Notes: a model not told the origin generated them from the letters alone. A DNA stretch of 64,000 nucleotides from CAVURW01 sp963743595 (GCA_963743595.1 CAVURW010000170.1:1-64000); one strand, 5' to 3'; positions 34,016 to 43,077 are shown, numbered from the stretch's first letter. Translations and numbers: made by a program.

Positions 34016-35497
34016 ATGCGATTTCTTGCTGACTCCGCTCCCGCTATCGATGTCCCGTTTCCCGTTCCTATCCCTCTGTACGGGTCTGAAGAGGGAAAGT
34101 CGCTCCCCTACATCCTCTTCCAGCGGATCCACGATGAGCCATTTAATTTGGTTGCGACGATCATCTTTTTTTGCGCGATTCTCCACACGCTGGCCTGTCC
34201 ATTGATTCTGCGTGCAGCAAAGCGCCAGCAGGAACTTCACGAGAAGGAGCTGGAAGTGATGGAGGGTTGGGGCGAAAACGTCGGTAACCAAGATCGGCTC
34301 AGCCCGGTCGCGGCGGTTCTCCATTTTATGGGCGAAGTGGAAATGATCTTCGCGCTCTGGGCGATTCCCCTGATGTGCTCCTTGATGATCATCAAAAAGC
34401 CGTCGGTCGCCATCGATTATCTGAATAAGCCGGGCATCACCGATTACACGCAGCCGCTCTTCGTGGTGGTCGCGATGGTCATCGCCTCCAGTCGGCCGAT
34501 CCTTCAAACCGTCTCCGGCCTAATGAGCACCATGGCTGGCGATTCCGCCGTCCGCTGGTGGTGGGTGCTACTGACCGCAGGGCCGCTGCTCGGCTCATTC
34601 ATTACGGAGCCCGCCGCCATGACCGTTTGTGCGCTGCTTCTTGCCCGTGAATTCTATCGTCTGGAACCGAGCACCCACTTCTCGTACGCCACGCTAGCCC
34701 TCTTGTTCACGAATATCTCAGTCGGAGGAGCACTCACCAGCTTTGCCGCTGCGCCGATCATTATGGTCCACACGCAGTGGGACTGGTCGACTCCCTACAT
34801 CTTTGGTGTGTTTGGAATCAAGGCAATCGCCGCCATCACCGCCGCCAATACCGCCTATTTCTTCATGTATCGCGGCGAGTTTAAGCGAATGGAACAGACC
34901 CGCCGTAAGCTTCCTGCTGATATCTCGGAGCGCCAGATGCGCGCGCCGCTGTGGATCGTGGCCGTTCACCTCGCTTTCCTTGTTTGGACGGTTCTCGTTA
35001 ATCGCGACGCCCCCCTCTTCCTCGGTGGATTTCTCTTTTACGTGGGCTTCTTAAACACGACCGCCGTGCACCAAGACGAGCTCAATCTGCGCCCGGCCTT
35101 GCTCGTGGGGATGTTTCTCTGCGGCCTCATCATCCATGCCGGATTGCAGGGGTGGTGGCTCGAACCGGTCATTGGTCACATGCAGGTAGGCTTCTCCTTG
35201 ATCGATTCCTACCTGCTCCTAATTGTCTCCACCATCCTCACTGCCTTTAACGATAACGCGCTGATCACATTGCTGGGCACCACCGTCCCCGCCGCACAAA
35301 TGGGCGATGCCCTCAAGTACCAGCTCGTAGCCGGCGCCATCTGCGGAGGCGGGCTCACGGTTATCGCCAACGCCCCGAATCCTGCTGGCCAAACGCTGCT
35401 TCAGAAATACTTCCCCGGCGGAATTGAACCTCTCCATCTGCTCATCGCAGCAGCCATTCCCACCGCAATCATGGTCGCGTTTTTTGCGATTCTCTAG
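34016..35497 (+). CDS. putative Na+/H+ antiporter (Na_H_antiport_2 family)
   Basis: 493 residues with about twelve hydrophobic segments. Sequence blocks such as LLGSFITEPAAMTVCALLLA, ALLFTNISVGGALTSFAA and TILTAFNDNALITLLGT, then IANAPNPAGQ, match the family known from Chlamydiae, Verrucomicrobia and Lentisphaerae. It should exchange sodium or a similar ion for protons across the inner membrane. Acidic residues in ITEPA and the FNDNA motif may carry ions. The gene is alone, with the rpsA leader downstream. Confidence 0.85.
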   Translation: MRFLADSAPAIDVPFPVPIPLYGSEEGKSLPYILFQRIHDEPFNLVATIIFFCAILHTLACPLILRAAKRQQELHEKELEVMEGWGENVGNQDRLSPVAAVLHFMGEVEMIFALWAIPLMCSLMIIKKPSVAIDYLNKPGITDYTQPLFVVVAMVIASSRPILQTVSGLMSTMAGDSAVRWWWVLLTAGPLLGSFITEPAAMTVCALLLAREFYRLEPSTHFSYATLALLFTNISVGGALTSFAAAPIIMVHTQWDWSTPYIFGVFGIKAIAAITAANTAYFFMYRGEFKRMEQTRRKLPADISERQMRAPLWIVAVHLAFLVWTVLVNRDAPLFLGGFLFYVGFLNTTAVHQDELNLRPALLVGMFLCGLIIHAGLQGWWLEPVIGHMQVGFSLIDSYLLLIVSTILTAFNDNALITLLGTTVPAAQMGDALKYQLVAGAICGGGLTVIANAPNPAGQTLLQKYFPGGIEPLHLLIAAAIPTAIMVAFFAIL

Positions 35498-35768
35498 ATC
35501 TCTTGTTTCTTCTTGCACGCTATCTCGGGCTGATCTATTCTCTCGTGCTCTCGTTTGATAGCGCGAATTAGATTCGTGCGGCGGGGCAAAGGCAACCTCT
35601 AACCCTGAAGCGCCCAGGTAACGGCGTTTTTGTTGTCTTTAGGTTAGTTCATCGTTAGTCACCAGACCAGTAAGCAGAAGAGTTTCCGTAAGCTCGGTCG
35701 CCGCAAGGAAGTTTTGGAACCCTTGATTGGCCTATTTTAATGGGTGCGCGTTCCTTTTTTAAAAAATC
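35498..35768. other. 271-base region between antiporter and rpsA
   Basis: This holds a strong hairpin at about 35608-35629, then an AT-rich stretch ending at ATG 35769. Directly before the rpsA start there is no Shine-Dalgarno sequence, only TTTTTTAAAAAATC. Pyrimidine-rich and G-C pairs at 35564-35583 (GCGCGAAT... ATTCGTGC) can also form a stem. An autoregulatory S1 leader is plausible, since S1 represses its own translation in other bacteria. Confidence 0.4.
35608..35636 (+). terminator. terminator or attenuator hairpin upstream of rpsA
   Basis: AAGCGCC at 35608-35614 pairs with GGCGTTT at 35623-35629 (seven pairs, one G-T) around CAGGTAAC. TTGTTGT follows the stem. It lies 110 bases after the antiporter stop and 130 before rpsA, so it may end the antiporter transcript or attenuate a leader RNA. 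Confidence 0.45.
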
Positions 35769-37454
35769 ATGAGTGGTTCAATGCAAGAATTGTTCGGTAA
35801 AAGCATGCGTCAATTTACCGAAGGCAGCATCGTAAAAGGACGCATTTTACAAAAGCGTACCAGCGAAGTGCTGGTCGATATCGGTTATAAATCCGAAGGA
35901 ATTATTTCCCGCGGCGAATTCGAAAACGATGAGTCGATCGAAGTCGGCGACGAAGTGGAAGTGTTGCTGGAACGTCTGGAGAACGATGAAGGCATGGTGG
36001 TTCTCTCGAAGGAAAAAGCAGCTCAGAAGCAGAACTGGGAAAAGATCGTTAAGATTTTCAATGAAGGCGGCCTGATCACCGGTAAGGTGAAGGGAATCGT
36101 CAAGGGCGGTCTGATGTTAAACGTGGGTGTGGAGGCATTTCTGCCCGGCTCGCAGGTCGATATCATCGCTCCGAAAAACCTGCGGGATTACGAAGGTAAA
36201 ACGCTGGAATGTAAGATCGTTAAGTTGAACGAAGAGCGGAAAAACGTTGTCCTTTCCCGTCGTGAGCTGATCGAAGCAGAACGTGCCGAGAAACGCGCCA
36301 AGTTACTGGGTGGCATCAATAAGGGCAGCATTGTCCGCGGCGTGGTGAAGAACATCACCGACTTCGGCGCATTCATTGATCTGGATGGTCTCGATGGTCT
36401 GTTGCACATCGGAGATATGAGCTGGAGCCGCCCGACTCATCCGAGCGAGCTGCTGAAGATTGGTCAAGAAATTGATGTGTTGGTGCTCGATATCGATCGC
36501 GAAAAAGAACGCGTTTCGCTCGGCCTGAAGCAGAAGACCGATAATCCTTGGGATAAGATTTTGGAGAAATACCCGCAAGGCACAGAAGTGGTGGGCAAGG
36601 TGACGAACCTCGTTCCGTTCGGTGCATTTGTGGAGATCGAGGCCGGCATTGAAGGCATGATCCACGTGACCGAAATGAGCTGGACGAAGCGCATTTCCCG
36701 CGCGGCAGACGTGTTCTCCATCGGCCAGGAAGTTCGCGCCAAGGTGGTAGGTGTGAATAAGGATGAACAGCGCGTGGCGCTCTCGACGAAGGAACTGGAA
36801 TCGAACCCATGGGATCTCGTTTCTTCTAAATACCCGATTGGTTCTCGCGTGAAGGGTAAGATCCGGAATATGACGCCGTACGGTGCATTTGTGGAATTGG
36901 AAGAAGGCATCGATGGTATGATCCACGTCTCCGATCTCTCCTGGACTCGTAAGGTGAATCATCCTTCCGAAATGTTAAAGAAGGGCGATGATGTCGAAGC
37001 AGAAGTGCTCGAAATCGATAAGGCCAATCAACGCCTCTCGCTGAGCTTGAAGCACATGGGCGATGATCCTTGGAAGAACATCGAGAGCCGCTACAAGATC
37101 GGTGATTTGGTCACAGGCAAGGTCAGCAAGGTCGCCAGCTTCGGTGCGTTCATCCAATTGGCCGATGAAATCGATGGCTTGGTTCACATTTCGCAGATCA
37201 GCAATGATCGCGTGGAAAAGGTGAAGGATGTGTTGAAGATCGGTCAGGAAGTCTCCGCCCGCGTCATCAAGGTCGACACGACAGAGCGTCGTATCGGTCT
37301 CTCGATCAAGGCCGCCGATTACACCCAGGAACAGCTGGAACGCGAAACCGAAAGCTACGAAGCGCTCAAGCCCGGCGAGGAACTCTCCTCCATGGAAGCT
37401 GCGTTTGATCGTGCTGAGGAAGATTATCGTCCCGGCGAAGCCAAGAAGAAGTAG
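35769..37454 (+). CDS. rpsA: 30S ribosomal protein S1
   Basis: 561 residues with six S1 RNA-binding domains at about 15-85, 97-168, 182-255, 269-345, 355-430 and 441-515. Domains 3-6 are most alike, each with a GAFV/I core and a LHI/VHV turn (for example DFGAFIDLDGLDGLLHIGD). A short acidic-basic tail ends in GEAKKK. S1 binds AU-rich 5' ends of mRNAs and helps translation start where no Shine-Dalgarno site exists, which many starts in this window lack. Length and domain count are normal. Confidence 0.95.
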   Translation: MSGSMQELFGKSMRQFTEGSIVKGRILQKRTSEVLVDIGYKSEGIISRGEFENDESIEVGDEVEVLLERLENDEGMVVLSKEKAAQKQNWEKIVKIFNEGGLITGKVKGIVKGGLMLNVGVEAFLPGSQVDIIAPKNLRDYEGKTLECKIVKLNEERKNVVLSRRELIEAERAEKRAKLLGGINKGSIVRGVVKNITDFGAFIDLDGLDGLLHIGDMSWSRPTHPSELLKIGQEIDVLVLDIDREKERVSLGLKQKTDNPWDKILEKYPQGTEVVGKVTNLVPFGAFVEIEAGIEGMIHVTEMSWTKRISRAADVFSIGQEVRAKVVGVNKDEQRVALSTKELESNPWDLVSSKYPIGSRVKGKIRNMTPYGAFVELEEGIDGMIHVSDLSWTRKVNHPSEMLKKGDDVEAEVLEIDKANQRLSLSLKHMGDDPWKNIESRYKIGDLVTGKVSKVASFGAFIQLADEIDGLVHISQISNDRVEKVKDVLKIGQEVSARVIKVDTTERRIGLSIKAADYTQEQLERETESYEALKPGEELSSMEAAFDRAEEDYRPGEAKKK

Positions 37455-37480
37455 GGGAGCGTGGAGTTACCAGCAGTGAA

Positions 37481-37522
37481 CTGGGTCCAGCTTCAAGCTT
37501 GCTGGGTCCAGCCTCAGGCTGG
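37481..37522. repeat. short direct and inverted repeats after rpsA
   Basis: CTGGGTCCAGC occurs at 37481-37491 and again at 37502-37512. Each copy is followed by a palindrome: CCAGC...GCTGG (37487-37505) and CCAGCC TCA GGCTGG (37508-37522). The elements could form hairpins that protect or end the rpsA transcript, or be one of the REP-like families that spread between genes. They sit just ahead of ribE. Confidence 0.45.
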
Positions 37523-37558
37523 TTGCACTACAGGGGATTCCAGGCGAATCTCCTGAAT

Positions 37559-38167
37559 ATGTTTACTGGGATTGTTGAAGGTACGGGTCAGTTCCTGGAA
37601 CGCAGGGCTGGCCCCGCATCGAGTCGTTTACGATTGGCTGTTGGCGAGTTGAGCCAGGGCGTTCAGCTTGGCGACAGCATCGCTGTGAATGGCTGTTGTC
37701 TCACGGTGGCAGAGATCGGCGAGCACGAATTGAGCTTTGATCTTCTCCACGAGACGGAGCAACGAACGAACCTGTGTGCGTTGTCGGAGCGTAGCCGCGT
37801 TAATTTAGAGCGAGCTATGGCGGCAAACGGTCGTTATGGCGGGCATTTTGTGACTGGCCACATCGACGATACCGGAGTGATTCGGAAGTGGGAGAAAGTC
37901 GGCTCGGATTACGAGCTGCGCATTGGAATTTTAAAGCAACAAGGGGCGTATGTGGTCCCGAAAGGTTGCATGGCTATTGATGGAATTAGCCTCACCGTTG
38001 CCGAGGTTTCGGCGGACGAGTTTTCCGTGTGGATCATTCCGCATACTCGTGCCGTGACAGCGCTGGACGAGCGAAAGGTGGGGGATCGCGTGAACCTGGA
38101 GTTCGATCTTTTAGCGAAGTACGTGGAAAAGATTTTGGCGGTGCGTTCGCATGTTACGGTTGTGTGA
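37559..38167 (+). CDS. ribE: riboflavin synthase, alpha chain
   Basis: 202 residues from ATG 37559; the frame begins at 37499 but MFTGIVEGTG is the invariant family start. Two tandem lumazine-binding domains are visible: SIAVNGCCLTV with RTNL and the second CMAIDGISLTV, plus GHFVTGHIDDTG. The enzyme joins two lumazines into riboflavin and one pyrimidine, the last step of vitamin B2 synthesis. No other rib gene adjoins. All family residues seen look intact. Confidence 0.95.
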   Translation: MFTGIVEGTGQFLERRAGPASSRLRLAVGELSQGVQLGDSIAVNGCCLTVAEIGEHELSFDLLHETEQRTNLCALSERSRVNLERAMAANGRYGGHFVTGHIDDTGVIRKWEKVGSDYELRIGILKQQGAYVVPKGCMAIDGISLTVAEVSADEFSVWIIPHTRAVTALDERKVGDRVNLEFDLLAKYVEKILAVRSHVTVV

Positions 38168-38292
38168 CTTCTAAAACAGTTTGATGATCAACGAGTTATG
38201 TGTTTAGGCGACCGAAAAATCTTGTAAAATACCAGTTATCGTCTAAAAAGCTGCTTATAGATTCATCCTAACGCAGTCACCCAAAATTCTTT

Positions 38293-39669
38293 ATGGCTAA
38301 ACACCCAAAACCTGCTCCGCACACCCAGGATATTCCCGAGTTCGATTCCTTTGTTCCTTTTCTGTGGCAACACGAAGGAACTGTGTATGAAAACGATCCG
38401 CTCGACCACGGAAACCAAGGCGATGGGGTCACTCCTGGCAACGAGGGAACCAAGTACGGAATCTCCGCCCGTTCCTATCCCGGCCTGGACATTGTTCACC
38501 TGACGGAGTCGCACGCTAAGGAACTCTACAAGAAGCTTTGGCGCGAATCAGGCGCATCCAACCTGCCTCATCCAGCCGACCAGGTTTACTTCGATAACGT
38601 GGTGAACTCCGGCACTGGCGCGGGTGTCCGCAACCTGCAAAAATCCTTGAAGGAACAAGGCTTTGACATGAATCGCACCGACCACATCGACGCAAAGACG
38701 ATGGAAGCCCTGAAGCACGCCGATCCTTACAAATTGTGTGAAGGTATGCTGACCCATCGGGTCCAAGATTTCCATGGAATCGTGGCGCACGATCCGTCGC
38801 AGGAAGTGTTTTTGAACGGCTGGTTGAACCGGGCTCACGATCTGGGAAACAGCATCGGCATTGATGTCGATCAGGCCAGCAACGCCAAGGTAAAGGGCGA
38901 TGAACTTGAGCGCCGTTTTAAGAAAGACCCAAATTTGCAGGGCGTCGCGGACGAATACCACCAAGCGATCAAGTCCGCCAAGGAACAGGACGAGCAGAAT
39001 CGCGCTGCGGGAGTCGATTCAAAACAAGTCTACTTAGCTTACTCGTCTCAAGTTCATGAAGCGCAGGATACGGCTCTTAAGGCGGTGCAGAAGCACGATG
39101 AGCAGGAGCACTCCATCACGGCGCGGGATCGCCAGCTGAAGCAGCAATTTAAGCGGAATTCCAACCTCCATCATGTGCAGGAAGAATACGAAGAGCACGC
39201 GAAGGAAGCGAAGACTCACGAGCAAGAACACGTGAAGGCCGGGGAAACCGCTGCGCAGAGCCACAACGAGTACAACACGGAGATGGAAGCGGCTCAGCAC
39301 TCGGCATTCGACGAGGTGCACCACATCACCGATAAAGACTCTGAGCTGGCGAAACGGGATAAGGAATTGAAGAACGAATTCCGTAAGAATCCGTCAGCAC
39401 TGAAGGATATCGCGCACGATTACCAGACCGCTGTTACTGAAGCGAAGCACGACGCGACCGAGAGCAAAAAACTGGGTCTCGATCCCGCCACGATTCACGA
39501 GAATTACAATAAGACTCTGGAAGCAGCGCAAACCGCGGCCACCGATAGCATCCACAACCGCTGGGATACGCTTCACAGCCAAGCGACGTTTCAACATGAA
39601 ACGCATGCTCAGACGCAAGCGCAAGGCCAGCACACGGACGAAACGGCTTCCCGGTCAGCGACGCATTAG
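38293..39669 (+). CDS. GH108-like N-acetylmuramidase with three helical repeats
   Basis: 458 residues. About 15-190 match glycoside hydrolase 108 (phage-type muramidase): FLWQHEG with catalytic Glu 28, then NEGTKYGISARSYP, QVYFDNVVNSGTGAG and VRNLQKSLKEQG. Three similar helical units follow at about 201-267, 277-343 and 354-420, each starting DELERRFKKDPN, DRQLKQQFKRNSN or DKELKNEFRKNPS. The end is rich in Gln, His and Thr. There is no signal peptide, so release by lysis, a holin or a secretion machine would be needed. Domesticated phage lysin or antibacterial effector are both possible. The repeats are unfamiliar to me. Confidence 0.75.
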   Translation: MAKHPKPAPHTQDIPEFDSFVPFLWQHEGTVYENDPLDHGNQGDGVTPGNEGTKYGISARSYPGLDIVHLTESHAKELYKKLWRESGASNLPHPADQVYFDNVVNSGTGAGVRNLQKSLKEQGFDMNRTDHIDAKTMEALKHADPYKLCEGMLTHRVQDFHGIVAHDPSQEVFLNGWLNRAHDLGNSIGIDVDQASNAKVKGDELERRFKKDPNLQGVADEYHQAIKSAKEQDEQNRAAGVDSKQVYLAYSSQVHEAQDTALKAVQKHDEQEHSITARDRQLKQQFKRNSNLHHVQEEYEEHAKEAKTHEQEHVKAGETAAQSHNEYNTEMEAAQHSAFDEVHHITDKDSELAKRDKELKNEFRKNPSALKDIAHDYQTAVTEAKHDATESKKLGLDPATIHENYNKTLEAAQTAATDSIHNRWDTLHSQATFQHETHAQTQAQGQHTDETASRSATH

Positions 39670-39687
39670 GCCGGTCAGCTCATTCAA

Positions 39688-40440
39688 TTACCCTAAGTTC
39701 AACACATCCTGCATGGTGTAGAGTCCCGGCGGGCGATCATGCAGCCATCGGGCAGCCTTGAGCGCGCCGATTGAAAACGTATCGCGATTGGATGCCTTGT
39801 GCGTCAATTCAACGCGCTCCCCGTCGGTTGCAAAAATAACGGTGTGATCGCCCACCACATCGCCGCCTCGGACGGCGTGCATCCCGATTTGGCGTGAAGG
39901 GCGTGGCCCGACCATTCCGTGGCGACCGTGCGCAATCGCTTCCGCGTAGCTGAGACCGTCCACTTCTGCCAGGATCTCGCCGAGCCGCCGTGCGGTGCCG
40001 GAGGGTGAATCGAGCTTGCGCCGGTGATGCATTTCCACGATCTCCTGGTCGTAATCGGGACCAAGGATTTCCGCCGCTTTTTTGACGAGGTGAAACAGCA
40101 GATTTACACCCACCGAGAAATTCGGCGCGAAGACTATGGGCAATTGCTTGGCGATCTCCGCGATTTCAGCGCGCTCCACTTCAGAATGCCCCGTTGATCC
40201 AATCACCAGAGGAATTTTGCGATCTCGACACGCACGCGCGACCGGCAACGTAACCTCCGCTTTGGCAAACTCGATCACCACGTCCGTTTTATCGAGAGCA
40301 GCGAGGTAATTGTCGGAACGCCCGATTGCGGCGGAGAGCGTGAACTGCGGTTGCGCTTGAATCAGACGGATCAGCGATTGGCCCATACGCCCGTTTGCAC
40401 CAATGATCATGGTGCGGGTTGGGGTCTGGCTAGATGTCAT
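39688..40440 (-). CDS. dapB: 4-hydroxy-tetrahydrodipicolinate reductase
   Basis: 250 residues. The cofactor motif is IIGANGRMGQSL. The catalytic and substrate block IVEMHHRRKLDSPSGTA holds the paired His and Lys, and FAPNFSVGVNLLFHLVKKA is the conserved hinge. DapB reduces the DapA product with NAD(P)H in lysine and diaminopimelate synthesis. Its start overlaps the end of dapA by 11 bases, so both are made from one mRNA. Directly supplies diaminopimelate for the wall polymer handled by RodA and NamZ. Confidence 0.95.
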   Translation of the reverse strand: MTSSQTPTRTMIIGANGRMGQSLIRLIQAQPQFTLSAAIGRSDNYLAALDKTDVVIEFAKAEVTLPVARACRDRKIPLVIGSTGHSEVERAEIAEIAKQLPIVFAPNFSVGVNLLFHLVKKAAEILGPDYDQEIVEMHHRRKLDSPSGTARRLGEILAEVDGLSYAEAIAHGRHGMVGPRPSRQIGMHAVRGGDVVGDHTVIFATDGERVELTHKASNRDTFSIGALKAARWLHDRPPGLYTMQDVLNLG

Positions 40441-41308
40441 AATGCTTCAGCGTGGCGACCAGTTTATCGTGACTCGCCTGAGTCAACGGGACGAGTGGCA
40501 AGCGAACGTCAGGCGTCATCCACCCGAGCCGAGCCAGCGCGGTTTTTACCGGCACGGGGTTCGATTCAATAAAGAGATCGCGGAAAAGTGGGTAGAGGGA
40601 ATGATGCAGCTTTTGAGCGGTGGTCAGGTTGCCGTTGAGGAACGCTTGGACGAGGTGAACGATGGTTCCGGGCACGAGGTTCGATGCGACGCTGATCACG
40701 CCGACCGCGCCGACTGCCAGGGCCGGGAGCGTCATCGAGTCGTCGCCGGAGAGGATGTCGATGTGCTCGGGCAATGCTTGGCGCAATTGACTGAACCGCT
40801 CGATCGAGCCGCCAGCCTCTTTGATCGCGACAATCTGCGGGTGACGTTCGGCCAGCACGCGCATCGTTTCGATGGAGACTTCGCCACCGGTGCGCCCCGG
40901 CACGCTGTAGACGATAATCGGTTTTTTCGTGCACTCGCAGAGCCGTCCGTAGTGGGCGAGAAGGCCGGCCTGCGTCGGTTTATTGTAGTAAGGCGAGACG
41001 ATGAGGAAGGCGTCTGCTCCGCGTGCTTCCGCTTCTTGGGTGAGGTAGACCGCTTCTTCGGTGTTGTTGGAGCCGGTGCCGGCAATGACCAGGCATTTGC
41101 CCTCGATCTCTTTTGCCGTGAGCTCGATCACCTCCAGATGCTCTTCCATGTTGAGCGTGGCCGATTCTCCTGTGGTCCCGACGGGAACAACGCCCTCGAC
41201 TTTGCCTTGAAGCTGGTGTTTTAGAAGCTGCTGAAGTGCCGGGATATCGAGCTGGCCGTTTCGAAAAGGAGTAACGAGCGCGGTGAAAGTGCCTTGAAGG
41301 TTGATCAT
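40430..41308 (-). CDS. dapA: 4-hydroxy-tetrahydrodipicolinate synthase
   Basis: 292 residues from ATG 41308; the frame's longer form would put residues before MINLQGTFTALVTPF. The aldolase core shows GTTGESATLN, VSPYYNKPTQAGL, YSVPGRTGGEV and the Schiff-base Lys in IVAIKEAGGSI. DapA condenses pyruvate with aspartate semialdehyde, the first step to diaminopimelate and lysine. First gene of a dapA-dapB operon. A divergent small gene begins about 150 bases away. Confidence 0.95.
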   Translation of the reverse strand: MINLQGTFTALVTPFRNGQLDIPALQQLLKHQLQGKVEGVVPVGTTGESATLNMEEHLEVIELTAKEIEGKCLVIAGTGSNNTEEAVYLTQEAEARGADAFLIVSPYYNKPTQAGLLAHYGRLCECTKKPIIVYSVPGRTGGEVSIETMRVLAERHPQIVAIKEAGGSIERFSQLRQALPEHIDILSGDDSMTLPALAVGAVGVISVASNLVPGTIVHLVQAFLNGNLTTAQKLHHSLYPLFRDLFIESNPVPVKTALARLGWMTPDVRLPLVPLTQASHDKLVATLKHYDI

Positions 41309-41456
41309 GGGAAGTGGGGAAGAGTAGCGCAGTGGGAAGGCGAGGGCAATCATGGTGTACTACGCCGACGAGATCACCATAACGACCTCCCTTGCCACTT
41401 CCGCAAAGCGACGTTCAACAAATCTGAGGCTTTGTGATAACGTGTTCGATAACCGA

Positions 41457-41726
41457 ATGACACCTGAACAAGAATCTGTGATTAACGCGAGAGCCTGTGC
41501 GATTTTAGAGACGATTCGTCTGGAGTTGCTTGTTGCTGGAAGAAAGCATGGCCCGATGCATTCCGCGCACGAAGCTTATGCGATCATCCTGGAGGAGCTC
41601 GACGAGGCGTGGGAGGAAATCAAGGCGAAGAAGCCAGACAAACGACGCCTCGAAGAAGAGCTGATGCAGGTTGCCGCGATGGCCGTTCGCGCCATTATCG
41701 ATGTGACGGATAAGATGACGGATTAG
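41457..41726 (+). CDS. MazG-like small protein
   Basis: 89 residues from ATG 41457. The sequence GPMHSAHEAYAIILEELDEA and the later LMQVAAMAVRAIIDV resemble all-alpha NTP pyrophosphohydrolase-like proteins (MazG/phage type), where the EELDE glutamates bind magnesium. The protein is shorter than full MazG and would work as an oligomer. Phage-linked and orphan copies of this group are common. Activity on a nucleotide is inferred from the motif only. Confidence 0.65.
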   Translation: MTPEQESVINARACAILETIRLELLVAGRKHGPMHSAHEAYAIILEELDEAWEEIKAKKPDKRRLEEELMQVAAMAVRAIIDVTDKMTD

Positions 41727-41778
41727 GCGTTATTTGCCCGGACTTTCCTTGGGATTTGCTGTTTGCCTAGGGTGAGTG

Positions 41779-43077
41779 CTAGCCTATTTCTGTTCTTTTG
41801 GTTAACCAATCCTGAACGGCTGTTACCTTCCGAATTATATCGACCAAATATTCCTCGAGAACGTGAAAGCGCAAAGCGGTGTGGAGACTGCTTGGACCGG
41901 GTTTGGCGGACCGCTGAAGTGTCTCCGGTATCGAAAAACCGTCGCTGCGAAAGATTGCGGATGGCTCGCCATCCAGGTCCTGGAGCAAAAACTCAATTTG
42001 CCCCTGATATAGTTTACCTGAACAGGAGGAGATACAGACCAAGGCACGGTCACCATTTTTTAGGTCTGATCTCGACCAGCCTCCTGGGCCGACAAATTCA
42101 ATTTCTTTGCCAAGTAAGGATGGTCGAATACCTCTCTTTGCTGTGTAAGTCTTTTCGACCTGAGCGCGTACCAATTGGCTATCTTTATGAATCACCCTGA
42201 CGATTACGGGATCTCCATAATCCACTTCACGAGCCAAGAGTCCGAGCCTTTTCAACTCGAGTTGGGCAAAAGCTTTAACTCGTTCTGGACCTGCCAGCTG
42301 TTCTTTCAATTTGGACAACGTTTCGTTGGCAAGGGTGCTATCGAGAAAAAATAAATGACTTAACGCCTGCCTGAAGGCCGAGCCCTTTAGTGAAATTTCT
42401 GCTAATTCTAGCAAGCACCGGTCATATTTTCGCTTTTCGAGAACGACCCCGCTCAAGTCCGAGTACTCAAACATTTGAACCAACTCGTAGCTCTCGTCAA
42501 AAGGGGTGAGGCGGACAGAACTATCTGCAAGAAAAAGCCTTCTTTCTGCGTCATGCTCGGTTTGCGCCAGCTCTCTCAATTGCTGGGCTAAATTCCAATC
42601 AATATCATCGTAATTGAGATCGGGAGTGAGGGTAGGTATGTCAACCCCGATCGCACTCTTCTCGAACATTTGTATTGTAGGTAGCTCCGTTCCGGGTCCG
42701 GTCAAATGACCCAAAAAGGAATTGACCGAACGATAGGATAGGAAAATCCATGGCCCGTCCTGGAGTACGCATTCATCCAATACCGAGAGCCATCCCTTCA
42801 ACGGACCATCAACGTGAATGCCACAGTAAAGCCTGGGACATTGGGCATTATTAGGATTTCGATTGTGTTGCCAGAGCCACGCCGTTTTCCCCACTTTGGG
42901 TACTTCGACCAACTCCAGTTCCGACCTCATGGTAAGCACTTCGGGAATTGACATCAACCGGACAACGGGTGTTGCGATCATCAATTCTGGATGGCGATAT
43001 AGATTTAATGCCTCGTCTGGAAGCCAACCGAATGCCGTAACCAGTTTCGAAATATCTTCCTCCGATGCCCTTTCCAT
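41779..43077 (-). CDS. SMI1/KNR4 (SUKH)-like protein with C-terminal extension
   Basis: 432 residues from ATG 43077; TTG 43101 is possible. The N-terminal part (about 10-150) reads ALNLYRHPELMIATPVVRLM, then AWLWQHNRNPNNAQ and YCGIHVDGPLKGWLSVLDE, which resembles SUKH-type immunity and SMI1-like proteins (W...W..N....G..V.GPL.G). The rest, about 280 residues, is mixed alpha/beta and unrecognised. It is AT-richer than the dap genes. It may be an orphan immunity or a regulator of cell-wall synthesis; neither is proven. Confidence 0.5.
   Translation of the reverse strand: MERASEEDISKLVTAFGWLPDEALNLYRHPELMIATPVVRLMSIPEVLTMRSELELVEVPKVGKTAWLWQHNRNPNNAQCPRLYCGIHVDGPLKGWLSVLDECVLQDGPWIFLSYRSVNSFLGHLTGPGTELPTIQMFEKSAIGVDIPTLTPDLNYDDIDWNLAQQLRELAQTEHDAERRLFLADSSVRLTPFDESYELVQMFEYSDLSGVVLEKRKYDRCLLELAEISLKGSAFRQALSHLFFLDSTLANETLSKLKEQLAGPERVKAFAQLELKRLGLLAREVDYGDPVIVRVIHKDSQLVRAQVEKTYTAKRGIRPSLLGKEIEFVGPGGWSRSDLKNGDRALVCISSCSGKLYQGQIEFLLQDLDGEPSAIFRSDGFSIPETLQRSAKPGPSSLHTALRFHVLEEYLVDIIRKVTAVQDWLTKRTEIG

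Noticed and set aside
35560..35630. Similarity of the rpsA leader to a glycine riboswitch aptamer (CTGAA... CAGGTAA)
   Set aside because: Only a few short blocks match. The conserved GGAGAG core and typical gene context (gcv) are missing, and the same bases form a simple terminator-like hairpin.
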